Of a stretch of DNA of 64,000 nt, positions 45,868-58,099 are shown piece by piece (the first letter of the stretch is position 1; each line of letters opens with the position of its first letter). A program made the translations under genes and the position numbers. The notes beneath the pieces were generated by a model. The model saw only the letters and a program-made list of their open reading frames with translations, did not search any database and had not been told where the DNA came from. Source of the DNA: Euphorbia lathyris (taxonomy: Eukaryota > Streptophyta > Magnoliopsida > Malpighiales > Euphorbiaceae); the NCBI RefSeq assembly GCF_963576675.1, contig NC_088918.1, forward strand, positions 34,009,501 to 34,073,500, in the 5' to 3' direction.

Positions 45868-47096
45868 GCAGAATCTGATGATCAATATTTCAACTATTTC
45901 ATAGCGAGGGGTAGCTCAACAAGGCAAAGAAGAAAGAGAGCCCACATTGATCGAGGTCGTGTGGAAGGACACAAACGTTTGTTTAAGGATTACTTTTATG
46001 ATCAACCAGTGTATACAGAATATCAATTTCGAAGGCGATTTAGAATGCGTAAACATGTTTTTTTACGCATATTGCAAGCTCTATAACATCATTCAGAGTA
46101 GTCTTAAACGAGGTTTGATACATTTGGTAGAAGATGGCTTTCACCATTACAAAAATGCATTGCAGCTATGTGAATGTTGTCATATGGAGTGTCTGCTGAT
46201 TATGTTGATGAGTATGTTCGAATTGCTGAAACTACTGCTATTGATTGCCTAATCAATTTCGTTCGAGGAGTGAATGAGATTTTTGTCACCGACTATCTAA
46301 GACGACCTAATGCCGATGACATTTATCGCTTACTACAAATGGGGTAAGTACATGGTTTTCCAAACATGTTGGGAAGCATTGATTGTATGCATTGAGAATG
46401 GAAAATTGTCCAATTTCATTGAAAGGCCAATTCATCCGAGGTGATCACGGCACGCCAACAATTATGCTCGAAGCGGTTGCTTCACAAGATCTTTGGATAT
46501 GGCATGTATTTTTTGGTGTTCCGGAATCCAATAACGATCTCAATGTCTTAAATCAATCTCCATTATTCACTACTGTTTTACTAGGAGAAGCTCCCACAGT
46601 TGAATTTATGGTAAATGGCACACAATACAATAAGGGGTACTATCTAGTAGATGGTATCTATCCAGAGTGGGGTATGTTTGTTAAAATTATCCTATTACCT
46701 CGCGGAGAGAAAAGAAAATTATTTGTGTAATGCCAAGAAGAGGTGCGCAAAGATGTGGAATGAGCATTTGGAGTACTTCAATCTCGTTTTGCCATAGTAC
46801 GAGGACCATGCCGTTTTTGGCAAAGAGATGTGCCCAAAGATATTATGTATGCATGCATTATATTGCACAATATTATTGTTGGGGATGAAAGAGATGCATA
46901 TGAAAGTTTATTTGATTTTAATTATGATGAAGGTTCCATCAACACCCCAACTGTTAAAGTAATTAATGGACCTATTTCCGACTTTCCGGCTAGACTTGAA
47001 AGAAATGTTGAAATTCGTAATAAAGATACTCACCGTAATTTTCGGACGGACTTGGTGGAACACATATGGTGCAAATTTGAAAATAATTCTAATTAG
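45868..47096 (+). pseudogene. PIF/Harbinger DDE transposase, frameshifted
   Basis: The N-terminal region reads TRQRRKRAHIDRGRVEGHK, DYFYDQPVYTEYQFRRRFRM and RKHVFLRILQAL. The first catalytic Asp is in GSIDCMH (near 46380), where a TGA replaces the usual Trp and the frame shifts. The DDE nuclease continues (46383-46730) with GQFIRGDHGTPTIMLEAVA, DLWIWHVFFGVPESNNDLNV and YYLVDGIYPEW. After another shift come VAFGVLQSRFAIVRGPC-like remains and DIMYACIILHNIIVGDERD (46830-47096). The family is plant HARBI1-like. Confidence 0.85.
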
Positions 47097-47466
47097 TATT
47101 TATTTATTTATTTTAAAATAATTGATTATGGTTAATGTTATTTAGTTATTTTCATAAAAAAAATTAAAAAATTTTCATTTAATATTTATTTACATTTAAT
47201 ATTTATAATGTTAAATTTCATTTAATGTTATTTAGTTATTTTCGTAATTTTTTAAAAGCAACACATTTATATGAAAGTTAAATTTCATTTAATATTTATA
47301 ATAAAATAATTATTTGTGGCAACTTTTCAAACAACTTTTATTGGAGTATTTTTTTAAATAAAAGTTGTGAAAAGTGATGTGGATGAAAAAGACAATAAAA
47401 TATTATATTTTGGGATTATATATTAAGTTTTGGCATTCTTGTAGGCACACTCTATTGGAGATGCTC

Positions 47467-48240
47467 AAAGAGCCAATTATAATGGAAATCAAAGTCCAAA
47501 CAAAACAAGTGTGGTTTAGGGCTAATTAAGCAGCTTTTATTTGAGTCCACAACTAAAGCTTCAAAGTTATTTAGGATCTTAAATTATCAAAATCATTAAG
47601 CAAAAATCATCAACTGGGTCTCCATTTTATCCAAAAATCAGAAACTGTGACTATTTCATATATAGATTGTAATAATCTGTGTCGGTTTAAAATGAGTTTG
47701 GAGAAAAAGATCTAAAATTGTTCAACCGAATGAATTTCGATGAAGCCTCAGTTGGAGATTTTTATTTAGAATGGAAACTCAAGTGATGATTTTTTGTTAG
47801 TTTAGAGACCTGATTGATGATTTTAATAGTTTAAGGTCCTAATTTGACTTCGAAATCTTAATTTAAGAAACACAATTGATATTTTACCTAAAAAAGTAAC
47901 ATATTTATAATTATTTGAAGAGTTTTGATATATGCGGTTCTAAAAGATGCATACAAATAATGCAATAGATATTATTATTATAAAAGTTTTAAATCTATAT
48001 TTATTATGGATTGAATTTTTAAATACAATAAAATTTATTAACATAAATATATGAAATATTTAATAAGTATACATTGAACCTTTAAATATCAAATAAATAA
48101 ATGAAATATGTATTCAGAACTTTTAAAACAATAATATCTCTTTCTTTAAACGCTTATACCTCAAGACTGCATGTATCAAAACCCCTATTTTAAATACTCT
48201 AATTTAGTTGTAATTTTCCAATATCCCGCTACCGCTGCCG
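47467..48240. other. Intergenic, upstream of the NOM1-type gene
   Basis: AT-rich, no gene or complete repeat recognised. Probably contains the NOM1 promoter toward its right end, but no convincing TATA box was picked. Confidence 0.4.
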
Positions 48241-50330
48241 CTGCCTCTATTGTCTAACCAGGACCTACCATAACCGAACACCGAAGCTCTGTCTGTCTAC
48301 TGCTCGATTCCTTCTCCAGCTCTTGAGTCTGATCCCCTTCCTCAACCCCGACGGTGACCTGGACTCAACCCCGACGTCGTCGTCCACCAAGACTAAGCTA
48401 GTCGCCACCGGCGCTGCTCCCACAATCTGTGTACTTGGCCGGAATTGATCTTCAGGTAGGTTAGTTTTGTTGATTTTTATTTTGAATCCCTAGCCCTAGG
48501 TTTGTATATATATGATGTATCTTTTAATTTGTGTTTCAATAGGTTTTTCTTTCAATTTCACTTGATTGATTAACTGCTGAATAGGTGTGAATAGAATTGA
48601 AAGGATTAGTACTCTGTTGTTTTCGTTTTTGTTATTGAATTATGGAAAGTAGAAAAAAATCTGCTCAGAATTGAAAGGATTAGCATGCTGTTGAATCCAA
48701 AATTAGGTGTGAATTGAGAGAGAAGGTAAATTGAATTGTGAACAAAAGACAAGTGTAAAAGGTTGAGACAGCTAGAGAAGGTTGTCTTTTGACATTCTTG
48801 GACAAATTGTCAAAAGGATTAGTACTATGTCATTTTCATTGTTGTTCTCATGTCTCAGGAAATGCTAGTTTCATTCGACTAATTAGGGTTTTCAGGCACC
48901 TGAGTTCAATAAGCTGAGGTCTTTGGAACTGAATTTTGGAACTTCGTCATTATATTTGGAATTTTTCATTAAATTTTTCTCGAAAATTTTAGCACAATAT
49001 CTCTGTTTACTGATTGCTCTGAAACAGCTTCAATTTGGTTTTGTTCTAACTGTAATGGTATGAACTGATGATATAGCCATGTTCATTAATTTTAAAAATT
49101 AAGTTCATATTTCCAACGCTCTACTGGTACCATAGTTATTAAAGGCGCGCCTCAGCTAAGGCTCCAGCCTTAGCGCCTCTGGAGCCCAAAGGCGTGCGCG
49201 GTCAATCAGGCGCGCGCCTTAGTGCGCCTTGGTGTGCCTTAAGCCAGGCGCATGGCGCGCGCCTCGGCTACCTTAGGGTATTTTAGGGTTGAGGTATTTT
49301 AGGGTTTTGAGGGTATTTTAGGGTTTTTTAAGTTTAGAAAATAAAAGGAAAACAGGGACAAGACAAAGATCGAAAGTTTTACTACACATATCGCAGCAGA
49401 CATTATGCCTTAGTAGTTAACTAGAACTTAACTCATGCATTTTATGGTTTTATTATTGGTATTTGACTATTTGTGATTATTTATGACTAGTATTATGAAT
49501 TTATGAATTTATGATTTTTTTTTTGGTGTGCCTTGAGTCGCTCGGGCGCGCGCCTTAAGTTGCCCCTTGCGCCAAGGCTCCAGGACCCCCTTGCGCCTTT
49601 AATAACTATGACTGGTACACTAAGTAGATAAAATCTTGCTATTTCTGCCAAATTATGTTTACATAGTGATGTTGGTAATTTTTCCAGCCTTCCACTGGTA
49701 CTTTTTCTGTTTTCCATTGACACATTACCGAATTGGATGTTTCTGCTAGACTCAATGTTAGATTTCTTTTTTCTTTTCATGGTTAGTGGGTGAATGAACT
49801 TGTTGATATTTGTGAAAATAAGTTTTAGTACTTTGGTTTTTTTTACTTGTCTGTAGCTAATTTTTAGTGTGTGTCTGTGGTTTGCAACCTTGGGAATGGG
49901 TAAACCTATCCTTTCCTAAACTTTAGTTCACAAAAGAAAAAAAGTGTGAAACAGTGCCCATAAATTTTCTTGCAAATTCATAGTTGTCCCATAATTTTGT
50001 TTTTTCAATTGGAATATCTCCACGTATGGAAAACTTCATTGTTGATTATCATTGTTTTTGGTTCTTGTTTATGATATCTGCAACACCTTCAGCTGGTTTT
50101 CACTTTTGCATCTGCTTCCAACACCTGGCCTGTTACTTGGAAAGCACTGTCATCAACCTGCTTTGAAGTGAACTTGGTTTTAATGTTTTCTATAATTAAA
50201 TCCAATTTCATCTTTCTAGTTCGGGCGATTACTTTTTCATTGACAACAAGGCATTATGGTTAACCCCTTTTTTTCTTCTGCATTCATTTTGCAGCTTTTC
50301 TATTTATGTAACTTCCATTAGGAACCATGG
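48241..50330 (+). other. 5'UTR exons and long 5'UTR intron of the NOM1-type gene
   Basis: A CT- and C-rich leader exon ends at a donor TTCAG|GTAGG (48455/48456). The acceptor TTTTGCAG (50294) opens a short exon holding the last 5'UTR bases, ATG and one G (50327-50330), followed by GTAAGC. The 1.84-kb intron contains a hAT MITE at 49131-49610. Confidence 0.6.
49131..49610. mobile_element. GC-rich hAT MITE in the NOM1 5'UTR intron
   Basis: 480 bases with perfect ends CATAGTTATTAAAGGCGC / GCGCCTTTAATAACTATG and an 8-bp duplication ACTGGTAC (49123-49130, 49611-49618). The arms are rich in GGCGCGCGCC and GCCTTAG, strikingly GC-rich against an AT-rich intron. No coding capacity. Confidence 0.92.
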
Positions 50331-53300
50331 GTAAGCATGTACCTTCCTTAGTGTTTGGTTAATTTATTTCTTAATTAATGTTTATGATATGTATGAGCAT
50401 AGAAATTTACTTTATTCTGTCACAGAAAAAATGTCGGCTCAAAAATCACGGCGTGAAAGTAGAAAAGAAGCTCGGCTAGCAAAGAATGTGCAAAAACATG
50501 AATCTTGGATTGAATATCAGGTATAAGGATTAAAGAATATCTTATCTATCACTCCATCTTTTTTATGCGAGTAAAGATAATTAATCCAATTTTTGTATTT
50601 CATATTGGGAAGAATGATGATGCTAATTCAATGTTTACAGAAATCACAAAAACTTAGGAGAGCACAAAAATCTAAGACAATTTTTGGGGATTCAAGATCT
50701 AAGTATGCGAACAGATCAGAAGAAAATCCGTTAAATCAAAATTTGGATAACAACAAAGAAGGTATTTCATTTGATACCAACCCCAGAAGAAATCAGATTT
50801 CAGAGAAGACATATACAGGAAACAAAATGGAATTGAAACCTGAGCCAAGAGAAAGTAGTGGTTCTAAAGCTACGAAGATAGTAAAACGAAGTAAAGTTTT
50901 AAAGAACATCTCAAAAACAAAATTTGAGGAGTTCATTGAAATGGATACAAAAAAGGCTGATCTTTTTGCACAAGAGGATCTGGAAATGGAAAGGAGACTT
51001 GCCAAGAAACTGAAGGTGAAGGATGGACAATTGAGGGGGATGGATGATGAAATGAATTTCTTGTTCGAGGGAATTCCTTCTATGAGCGATTGTTTTGACA
51101 AAGCCCCAGATGATGAGTTTTACATTCAGGGAGGCACCTCTGGCAAGCAGCGTAAGAAGAGAAAGAAACTGGATGAATGTTCAGGGAATGGTATTGCTGT
51201 TGATGTCATTGGTGGAGTTTTTAAGTCAGAGGAAACCTCTACTGCAGAGGTGGAGCAGGAAGAATCTGCCAGTGGGACACTTCCACACAAGAGACGTAAA
51301 AAGAGAAAGAAGTCCCAAAAGGAGGAAGGTGATGCTGTAGGAGACACGACTCTTGGTGTATCAGAGGCAGCTGAAGCCCATGAGGCAGAGATGGCCTCAC
51401 AGCAAACTCCCATCATTGCACATGCAATAGCAAGTAGTGCGAGATATGTGGCTCCTCATTTAAGATCTCTAGCAAGGAAGGATGCAGAGGAGCATACTCA
51501 AATCCGGAGACGAATTCGTGGTATGAAATTGAGCTTTTTCTTTTTCTTTTTCTTTTAAATGTTTGGCATTGTACGCTTTCAAAACTGCCTCCTAATGTTC
51601 AACATCTTACAGGTCTTCTGAATAGGTTGTCCGAAGCCAATGTTGAATCAGTTACAGGGGAGATGGCTGTCATCTTTCGTGTATGCTATCTTCTCATGAT
51701 GCTTTCTTGCTCTTCCAAGATTTTCTACATATGTTTGGAACCTTAGGAAAGAAAATCATGCTATTAAACAATTCTTTTGAGGACATATATCTAATGTAAT
51801 CCTTTAATGCTTGAAGTTATTGCTCTATTACATAGTGAAGTGTATCCATAAAAAATTATCTGCAAATATCAGATCAAGCTAATTGAGTACTGTAATAGAT
51901 GTATGAAATGACTAAGTAGTGGTTTTTGAATGGCTATTAATACTCTGAATTTCTTTGATTTCAGTCTCTTAGTCGGAGTGTTAGTTCTCAAATTATTAGC
52001 GATGAGGTGTTGGCTTCTTGTTCTACTGGTCCTCGTGGCAATGAACAGTGAGTTCTATATCATTTTACTTTTATAGTCCTTATCAATATCTTAATTGGGC
52101 TCATTTTTTTATTGGGTAGAAATGTTTCAGTGTTATTGTGAATCTGAATTAAATTGTTGATTCTTCAACCATCTGTTACCTTATATATTTGTGCTGATGT
52201 TTTTTTCCTGAGTTGAGATAGCCATTAAAAATATGTTTGTGTATTTGATTGGTAATTATTATGAGTTCTCTTAAGAGATGTGTACTTTGTGTTTAAACGA
52301 GTTCTTTTAGCTTATGTTGCCTGTTTTCAGGTCATATTTGATATGGGCTAGAAATGGGAAGTTATGAATCAAGAATAAAGAAAGAAAGGGGTTTATAATA
52401 GTGGTTTTAAGTTTTCTTTACCTTCATGTGGTGGCAACAAAATTTTAAACTACATTTGTTCTTTCTGAGAAAAAAAGAGAGGAAACGTTATTGTTTTTGA
52501 GAAGTGTAACTAATATAGTTGTGAGACATGCTTTCTATCCCTAGGGGAATTCCTATTTGTCTAATCCATATGAAAGCAAGATAGGACATCAATTTTTCTA
52601 TTGTGAAACATGCTTCTATCCCTTTTGGTTGTTTATTTTAATTTGTGATGGGGAATTTACATATTGTGCACAGCATGCGATCTGCATGTTTTCTTTCACT
52701 GTTAAATTAACTTTCAAGGATGATACTTTTCTTTGTTTGGTATCTTCATGACTTACATTTTTTGTTAGCTGGTGTATTTTTGTATTAAAAGGACTGGCCC
52801 TTTTCTATCTATGTATCTCTGATATGTAGTTGGGGGCTCAGGATATGTTGTTCCCTACCTCTATAATGCGAGTGCTATTGTGATTTGGTGAAATATATGG
52901 CTGATTTTGTGTGTGCTTTTTTGAAAAGGTATGCTGCTGTTTTTGCAGCCTTTGTTGCGGGTATGGCTTCTTCTGTTGGGATGGGCTTCAGTGCAAAGCT
53001 TTTGGCTTCACTTGCTAAGTCTTTTGAGGTGCACCTTGTTTGAAACTCATCACATCCTTGTAGCTGATCTTTTTGTTTGATTTTATGGTTTCAAATTTAT
53101 TGACCTTGAGCTGTGTTTCAAGTGGTAAAACGTTCAAGTATTTGAAGAGCATTAGTTTAGCTCTATTTTCTCCTCAGATAATCCAAAATTTCATTGTTTG
53201 TATTGTCAGAATAATTTCAAATTACTGAACATAATTTCTCCTTTACCATGCAGGATGAGTATCACAAAGAAGATAATCTTTCTCTGCGAAATCTCACTCT

Positions 53301-55751
53301 TCTTTTATCCTATTTATGTATATTTGGAGTTTGTTCTAGGTACGCTGCCTGTTTATCTTGCTAAAGAAAAAGTAATAAGAAGAAAAAGTTATAAATCTCA
53401 ATCTCCAAATGTCAAGATATATGAAGTAGTTTAAATGTGCATTGTGCTTATTGACATGGAGGTCAATCCTTCTTCTGATATTACATTGTTACCTGCATAG
53501 ACATGCATATGCAAATTACTTTACAGCAAAAAATCAGTTACGTTCATGGTTTTGTACTTATCATTTGTTTTGTATTTTGCCTTAATGAGTAATCCTTGTA
53601 GGACTGATATTGTTCATTGTAGAACCTTCAGTCTGAGTTCGAATATGAAATCAATTCATTTCCAAATTAGTCATATGAGAGTTATGTACTTGTATTGGAT
53701 ATGTTCCCAAAAGCTTCTCTTTTTCTGGCATTTAATTAATTTGATACGAGAACTTGTCCTAATGGCATTAATTTGATCTTTTCAGTGATTTGATATACGA
53801 TTTTCTAACCATGTTGAGCAAGGAGTTGACGGAGATTGATGTCTCAACTATCTTGACAGTTCTACAATGTAGGTCTTTTGTTTGGAGTGATATCCTATTG
53901 CATAGTTGTAGCATTTTATTAACTTGCTAGCATGTTTGTGTGTTATTAAGCCAATCAATCATGTCTAATATAAATTATCACCTGATTTGCAGGTTGTGGC
54001 ATGAAAATACGGAGTGATGATCCTACTGCCATGAAGGACTTTATTCAGAGTATACAGAAGAGGGTGAATGAGCTTAAGGCGTCCTCTGGAGAAGACCAGG
54101 CAAAAACAGGCAAAAGAGTAAGTTTTCTGTTGCGGGTCTCTTTTGAATGCCATTTAAGTGTTTCTGCTGCTATTTCCAAAGCTATTCTTACCTGGCAAGT
54201 TCTTCAGATGGAATTCATGCTTGAAACAATATGTGATATAAAAAACAACAAGAAGAGGCCCAAAGAAGATACCTCTGAGCACACACGGATTAAGAAATGG
54301 TTACAAAAGGTATTTGCTGTTTTTTTCTCTTTTCCAAGTTGAAGTGCTTTCATTAAACACTTCTGCTTTATATGCTAGGAGATTAAGCCACTAAGGCGAT
54401 AAACTCATTTCAGTAATTCCATAACCTTGTTGCTTATGGTCAACTACAGTTAAATACTGTATTGTTGAACAATATGTATCCTTTTTTGGGTGGTTTTTCT
54501 CTTATCCTTCAATAATAAAGTCTGGATCTGTCTCTACGATATTGAGAGCTTTCATTTTAAAAGAATGTTCCATCATGATTATACAGCTCATATGTGCATG
54601 CTTGGTGTGTCATTCATTCTTATTCCATTGGTTATTATCATTCTCAATTTTGTGTTTTATTGTCACTATTATTAACTGATTACTATTTATGTCAGATACG
54701 AGTTGAAGAAACTATTATTAGAGGGCTCAAATGGAGCAAGTTGCTTGATCCTGGCAAAAAGGGTCAATGGTGGCTGTTGGGGGATATGGCTGCTGCAACA
54801 GATGATGTTGAAGAGGTCGCCAATACAATTGACAAAGAGGTTCTGGAAGCACAAAAGATGCTGCAGCTTGCTGCATCACAAAGGATGAATACAGATACCA
54901 GAAAGGCGATCTTTTGTATACTAATGAGCGCAGAAGACTATGTTGATGCATTTGAGAAACTTCTAAGATTGGATTTGCCTGGAAAGCAGGTGCGATCTCT
55001 TGGATCTTCTCTCTTACAACCTGGCTTTGCTTGTGCGTGCCCATTCGGAGCCATCTTCTACTCTATTTCTTAACTTCTCACTAGGTTTATTTGCATATAT
55101 ATGCAGGACAGAGACATTATGCGGGTCCTTTTGGAATGCTGCTTGCAAGAGAAGGTGTTTAACAAGTACTACACTGTTCTAGCTTCCAAGTTATGCGAGC
55201 ACGACAGAAACCAAAAATATACGTTACAGGTAATTATTTTTGTTACAGTTTAGGAAAATGATGGCATATTGGATTCGGTGATAGTGTTCGTTTTAATCGT
55301 GGATTTGGTGATTTCAGAGGACCTCAATTAGTATGTGATTGTTGTTGTTATATGTTTGGCTGGACAGTTTTGCATTTGGGACCAATACAATGAGCTGGAG
55401 TCAATGCAGCTTTTAAGATCCCTGCACCTTGCAAAATTTGTAGCGGAGATGGTTGCATCTTTTGCTGTATCACTCTCAGTGGTAAAGAAGGTAGAACTGA
55501 TGGAGGCTGGGCAGCTCACCCCAAAAACGATCATGCATTTTCGCATGTTTTTTGAGGCGATATTTGCTTATCCTGATAAGCTTGTCTGGAACATGTTTAC
55601 TCGCATAGCTATTGATCCTGACCTCGAAATCCTTCGCAGTGGCATCGACTTCTTCATAAAAGAGTTTGTCGTAAAGAGTAACAAAGCTATTGTGAACAAA
55701 TTCAAGATTACGAAGAAAGCCCTCAACAATTTGGAAGGAGTATTAATGTGA
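50327..55751 (+). CDS. NOM1: Nucleolar MIF4G/MA3 domain protein, NOM1/Sgd1 type
   Basis: Twelve coding exons: 50327-50330, 50426-50520, 50641-51520, 51613-51680, 51965-52047, 52929-53028, 53254-53339, 53786-53868, 53993-54117, 54208-54309, 54696-54989, 55107-55229 and a final 55368-55751 (13 segments counting the 4-base start exon). All join in phase to 808 residues. A basic start (KSRRESRKEARLAKN) and a long charged, Lys-rich region (34-320, KKRKK clusters) fit nucleolar targeting. MIF4G spans about 328-545 (RLSEANVESVTGEMAVIF, ILTVLQCCGMKIRSDDP), and MA3 about 605-720 (RKAIFCILMSAEDYVDAFEKLL, CEHDRNQKYTLQF). NOM1 and yeast Sgd1 act with the DEAD-box helicase eIF4A3/Fal1 in 18S rRNA maturation for the small ribosomal subunit; the role here is inferred from the family. 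No lesion was seen. Confidence 0.93.
52048..52928 (+). other. Longest coding-region intron of the NOM1-type gene
   Basis: 881 bases, donor ACA|GTGAGT and acceptor GAAAAG. T-rich, with no recognised insertion or ncRNA. Confidence 0.75.
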
Positions 55752-56237
55752 GTCTTGGATTATGTCTTGATGTTCTCGGCAAGGCCCCAATTTTGTAGTT
55801 GTTTCTCCAGTTGATTTATTTCATATTCAAAATTTTCGATGTACTGAAGATTCCAAGTTCTGAAGAAAGGATTCAGCAAAATGAAAACTAGTTATTTATA
55901 TAATTAAGTTGCTTTCGTTTGCCTCTTGTGTGTGTGGCTTAAAACTTAGTTTTGACACTTGAATTCATGTATGGGATCCTCAAAGCAACTTCACCAACTT
56001 ACACTATTGTAACTCGCCTTGGGATGTAAATGAGTTAGGGTAGCTTGCAAACTATTCGAGGTTGGTTTGGTTAAAATTCGATCAAAGCTTGATTCGAGTG
56101 GGTTTGGCTTGTGACATTAGTGAGTTGAGTTTGAGCTTTTTTAAGTTTAGTTTGAAAGCTTGTGAACAAGTTTGATTCTGTCAAATCTCGGCTCAAGAGG
56201 GCTTGACTTAGATATTAATGAATCAGTATTGAATCTA
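55752..56237. other. NOM1 3'UTR and spacer
   Basis: The first 150 or so bases are T-rich 3'UTR. The rest contains a GAGTTTGAGCTT / AAGCTTG-type imperfect repeat around 56050-56200. No gene. Confidence 0.45.
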
Positions 56238-56692
56238 GGGTAAAGTTCAAATAAAACCCATGTGGTTTCACTAATTTTCAGATAAAAGACTGTGCTTTAC
56301 TTTTTGTCAAAATGAGAATTGAGGTTTTTAACTTTAACAAAATAAGGACTTTTTCGATTGATACTATTAAAATCACCTTTGACGACTTCAAAAATGACAT
56401 ATTTTAAGAACTACTAATATTTTAAGCAACTTTAATTCTTCAACTTTTTTATTTTGAGATTGTTTAGATGATGTTTGGTAAAGAGAGAGAAAGTTAATGT
56501 TTAGAGAGAGAAAGTTCCAAAAAAGATGATTTTCGAAAATCGAAAATGCAGTTCCATAGAAAATATGACATTGAACAACTTTAATTCTTGAAAATTTTCA
56601 TTTTCAGGTCGTTAAAGATGGTTTTAATAGCATTAATCTAAGTTTGAAACCTCAATCCTTGAAACCACGTGGGTTTTATTTGAACTTTACCC
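56238..56692. mobile_element. Mutator-like MITE between the convergent genes
   Basis: 455 bases with ends GGGTAAAGTTCAAATAAAACC and its inverse, and a perfect 9-bp duplication TTGAATCTA (56229-56237, 56693-56701). The interior is shared with the MITE at 24173 (TTTAAGCAACTTTAATTCTT, GAAAATTTTCATTTTC). Non-coding. Confidence 0.92.
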
Positions 56693-56701
56693 TTGAATCT
56701 A

Positions 56702-58099
56702 CCTAGGTTCAATATCAGTTAGACTTAATTGCCTATACTGCCGAGGGCTGGAAAGTTCCTTGAGCACCTTGACTTAAGAGAGGGTTGGGTTACACTTAAA
56801 CCTTACAATATTATTACAAATATATTCTCATACTTTCTCATCTTGATATAAAATTACTAATATGGTCCGCCCTTTGAGTTAAATGTACTTTTTGGCTGTG
56901 ATGCCAATTCAAAACACAATTGAAATATTGTGTCCATTTAACAGTCTTGCTTACAAGTGCCACAACCTTGTATTATAGTTTATGATACCATACTTGGTTT
57001 GGATTTTATTAGAGAAATAAAACTGCTTTGTTGCAGATATCATATTTTTCTTGTCCGTGTGCATGTGTTTAATGAATTAGCCACGTGTTAGGAAGTCAAT
57101 ATTAAAAATTGCTCATATCATCAATTTACATACTAACATCAATCCGTTAATTATAATTTTATTTAACATTAATAATCCATCAACAAACAGATTCTAAATT
57201 TAATTCTCCTAAAATCAAATCAAATAACTATTTTTTTCTTCCTTTTTTAATTGAAAGTTGGCAATCAGGGAGCACAAATTACAGACATCCCAGCTAGGCT
57301 GGCACCCCCACTCTCTGCGCCCAATCCCTAAACCAATTTATTAAAAGAAAACAAAAGAATACAAGAGAACCAAAATCAAAAATAACCAATTTAAGCAAAT
57401 CTGTAGACTTGCCAACCTCCTAAGTTACAAAGAATAGCGGAGATACAAAAGGGAGAAATGTACACACGCTGTACACACGTGGTGGTTAGTTTTGTTTTCT
57501 ATACATATTATATATAAATTTTCTATTTTGAGTCTTTTTTATATAATTTATTTATATTTTCTAATTAAAACTATATTATTACTGGAAAGTTTATATATCG
57601 TCAAGGATTGTTTTGTTGATAATATACATTTTTTAATATTTTTTATAATATAAATTGATTTCTATTTTTCCGGTTTGTTTATTTTTATGGTTTTTAAATT
57701 TTATTTATATGTTAAATTTATTATTATTATTATGTAGTAAATTTTGATTTGTCTCAGTACAATTTTGATTCCAAAATTTTATCACCTGTTTTTTTTTTTT
57801 TTTTTACAACACGAAAGCACAGGGTTTAATTTATTTCGTCTATAGATACAAGTGAAGCAGTTGATGCACAAACGGGTAATGGCATTTCATTGATATTCCA
57901 TCACAAAATATACCTATCAATTTGGTAAAATTGAAGGCAAAAGCAAAATACAAAATATTGAAACAGAAAAATGAGAAGAAAAAAATGGCCCTCTGGGCAT
58001 ATTAAACCTACTATTTCATCATAAAACAAAGTTATTGAATCAATAATTCATTCTGTTTTGTTTTAGTAAGAATCAACCGATTTGGTATTCCTGAAAATC
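56702..58099. other. Convergent spacer and 3'UTR of methionine synthase
   Basis: No gene. A block at 57240-57440 resembles degraded transposon 3' sequence. A T run of about 19-22 sits at 57789-57806. A minus-strand AATAAA at 57835-57830, about 265 bases past the methionine synthase stop, is a candidate poly(A) signal. Confidence 0.45.

Larger units (their letters stand above)
35421..47466 (+). mobile_element. Large PIF/Harbinger transposon (relic of an autonomous copy) with nested copia
   Basis: Left end GAGCATCTCCAATAGAAGATGCC at 35421 and right end ...CTCTATTGGAGATGCTC at 47466 form the terminal repeats. The left flank is TAA, the right flank AAA, a TAA duplication with one change. It carries the two genes expected of this superfamily: a MYB/SANT-like ORF1 (36044-37235) and a DDE transposase (45868-47096), both broken. 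About 7-7.7 kb of copia sequence lies between them. Removing that leaves roughly 4-5 kb, normal for a PIF element. Confidence 0.88.

Noticed and set aside
54001..54342. 113-codon frame reading through an intron of the NOM1-type gene
   Set aside because: The middle part (54118-54207) is an intron with GTAAGT and CAG borders. Removing it keeps phase and matches the MIF4G domain.
57240..57440. Possible LINE or gene fragment in the convergent spacer
   Set aside because: Too short and degenerate; no frame, poly(A) tail or duplication that could support a call.
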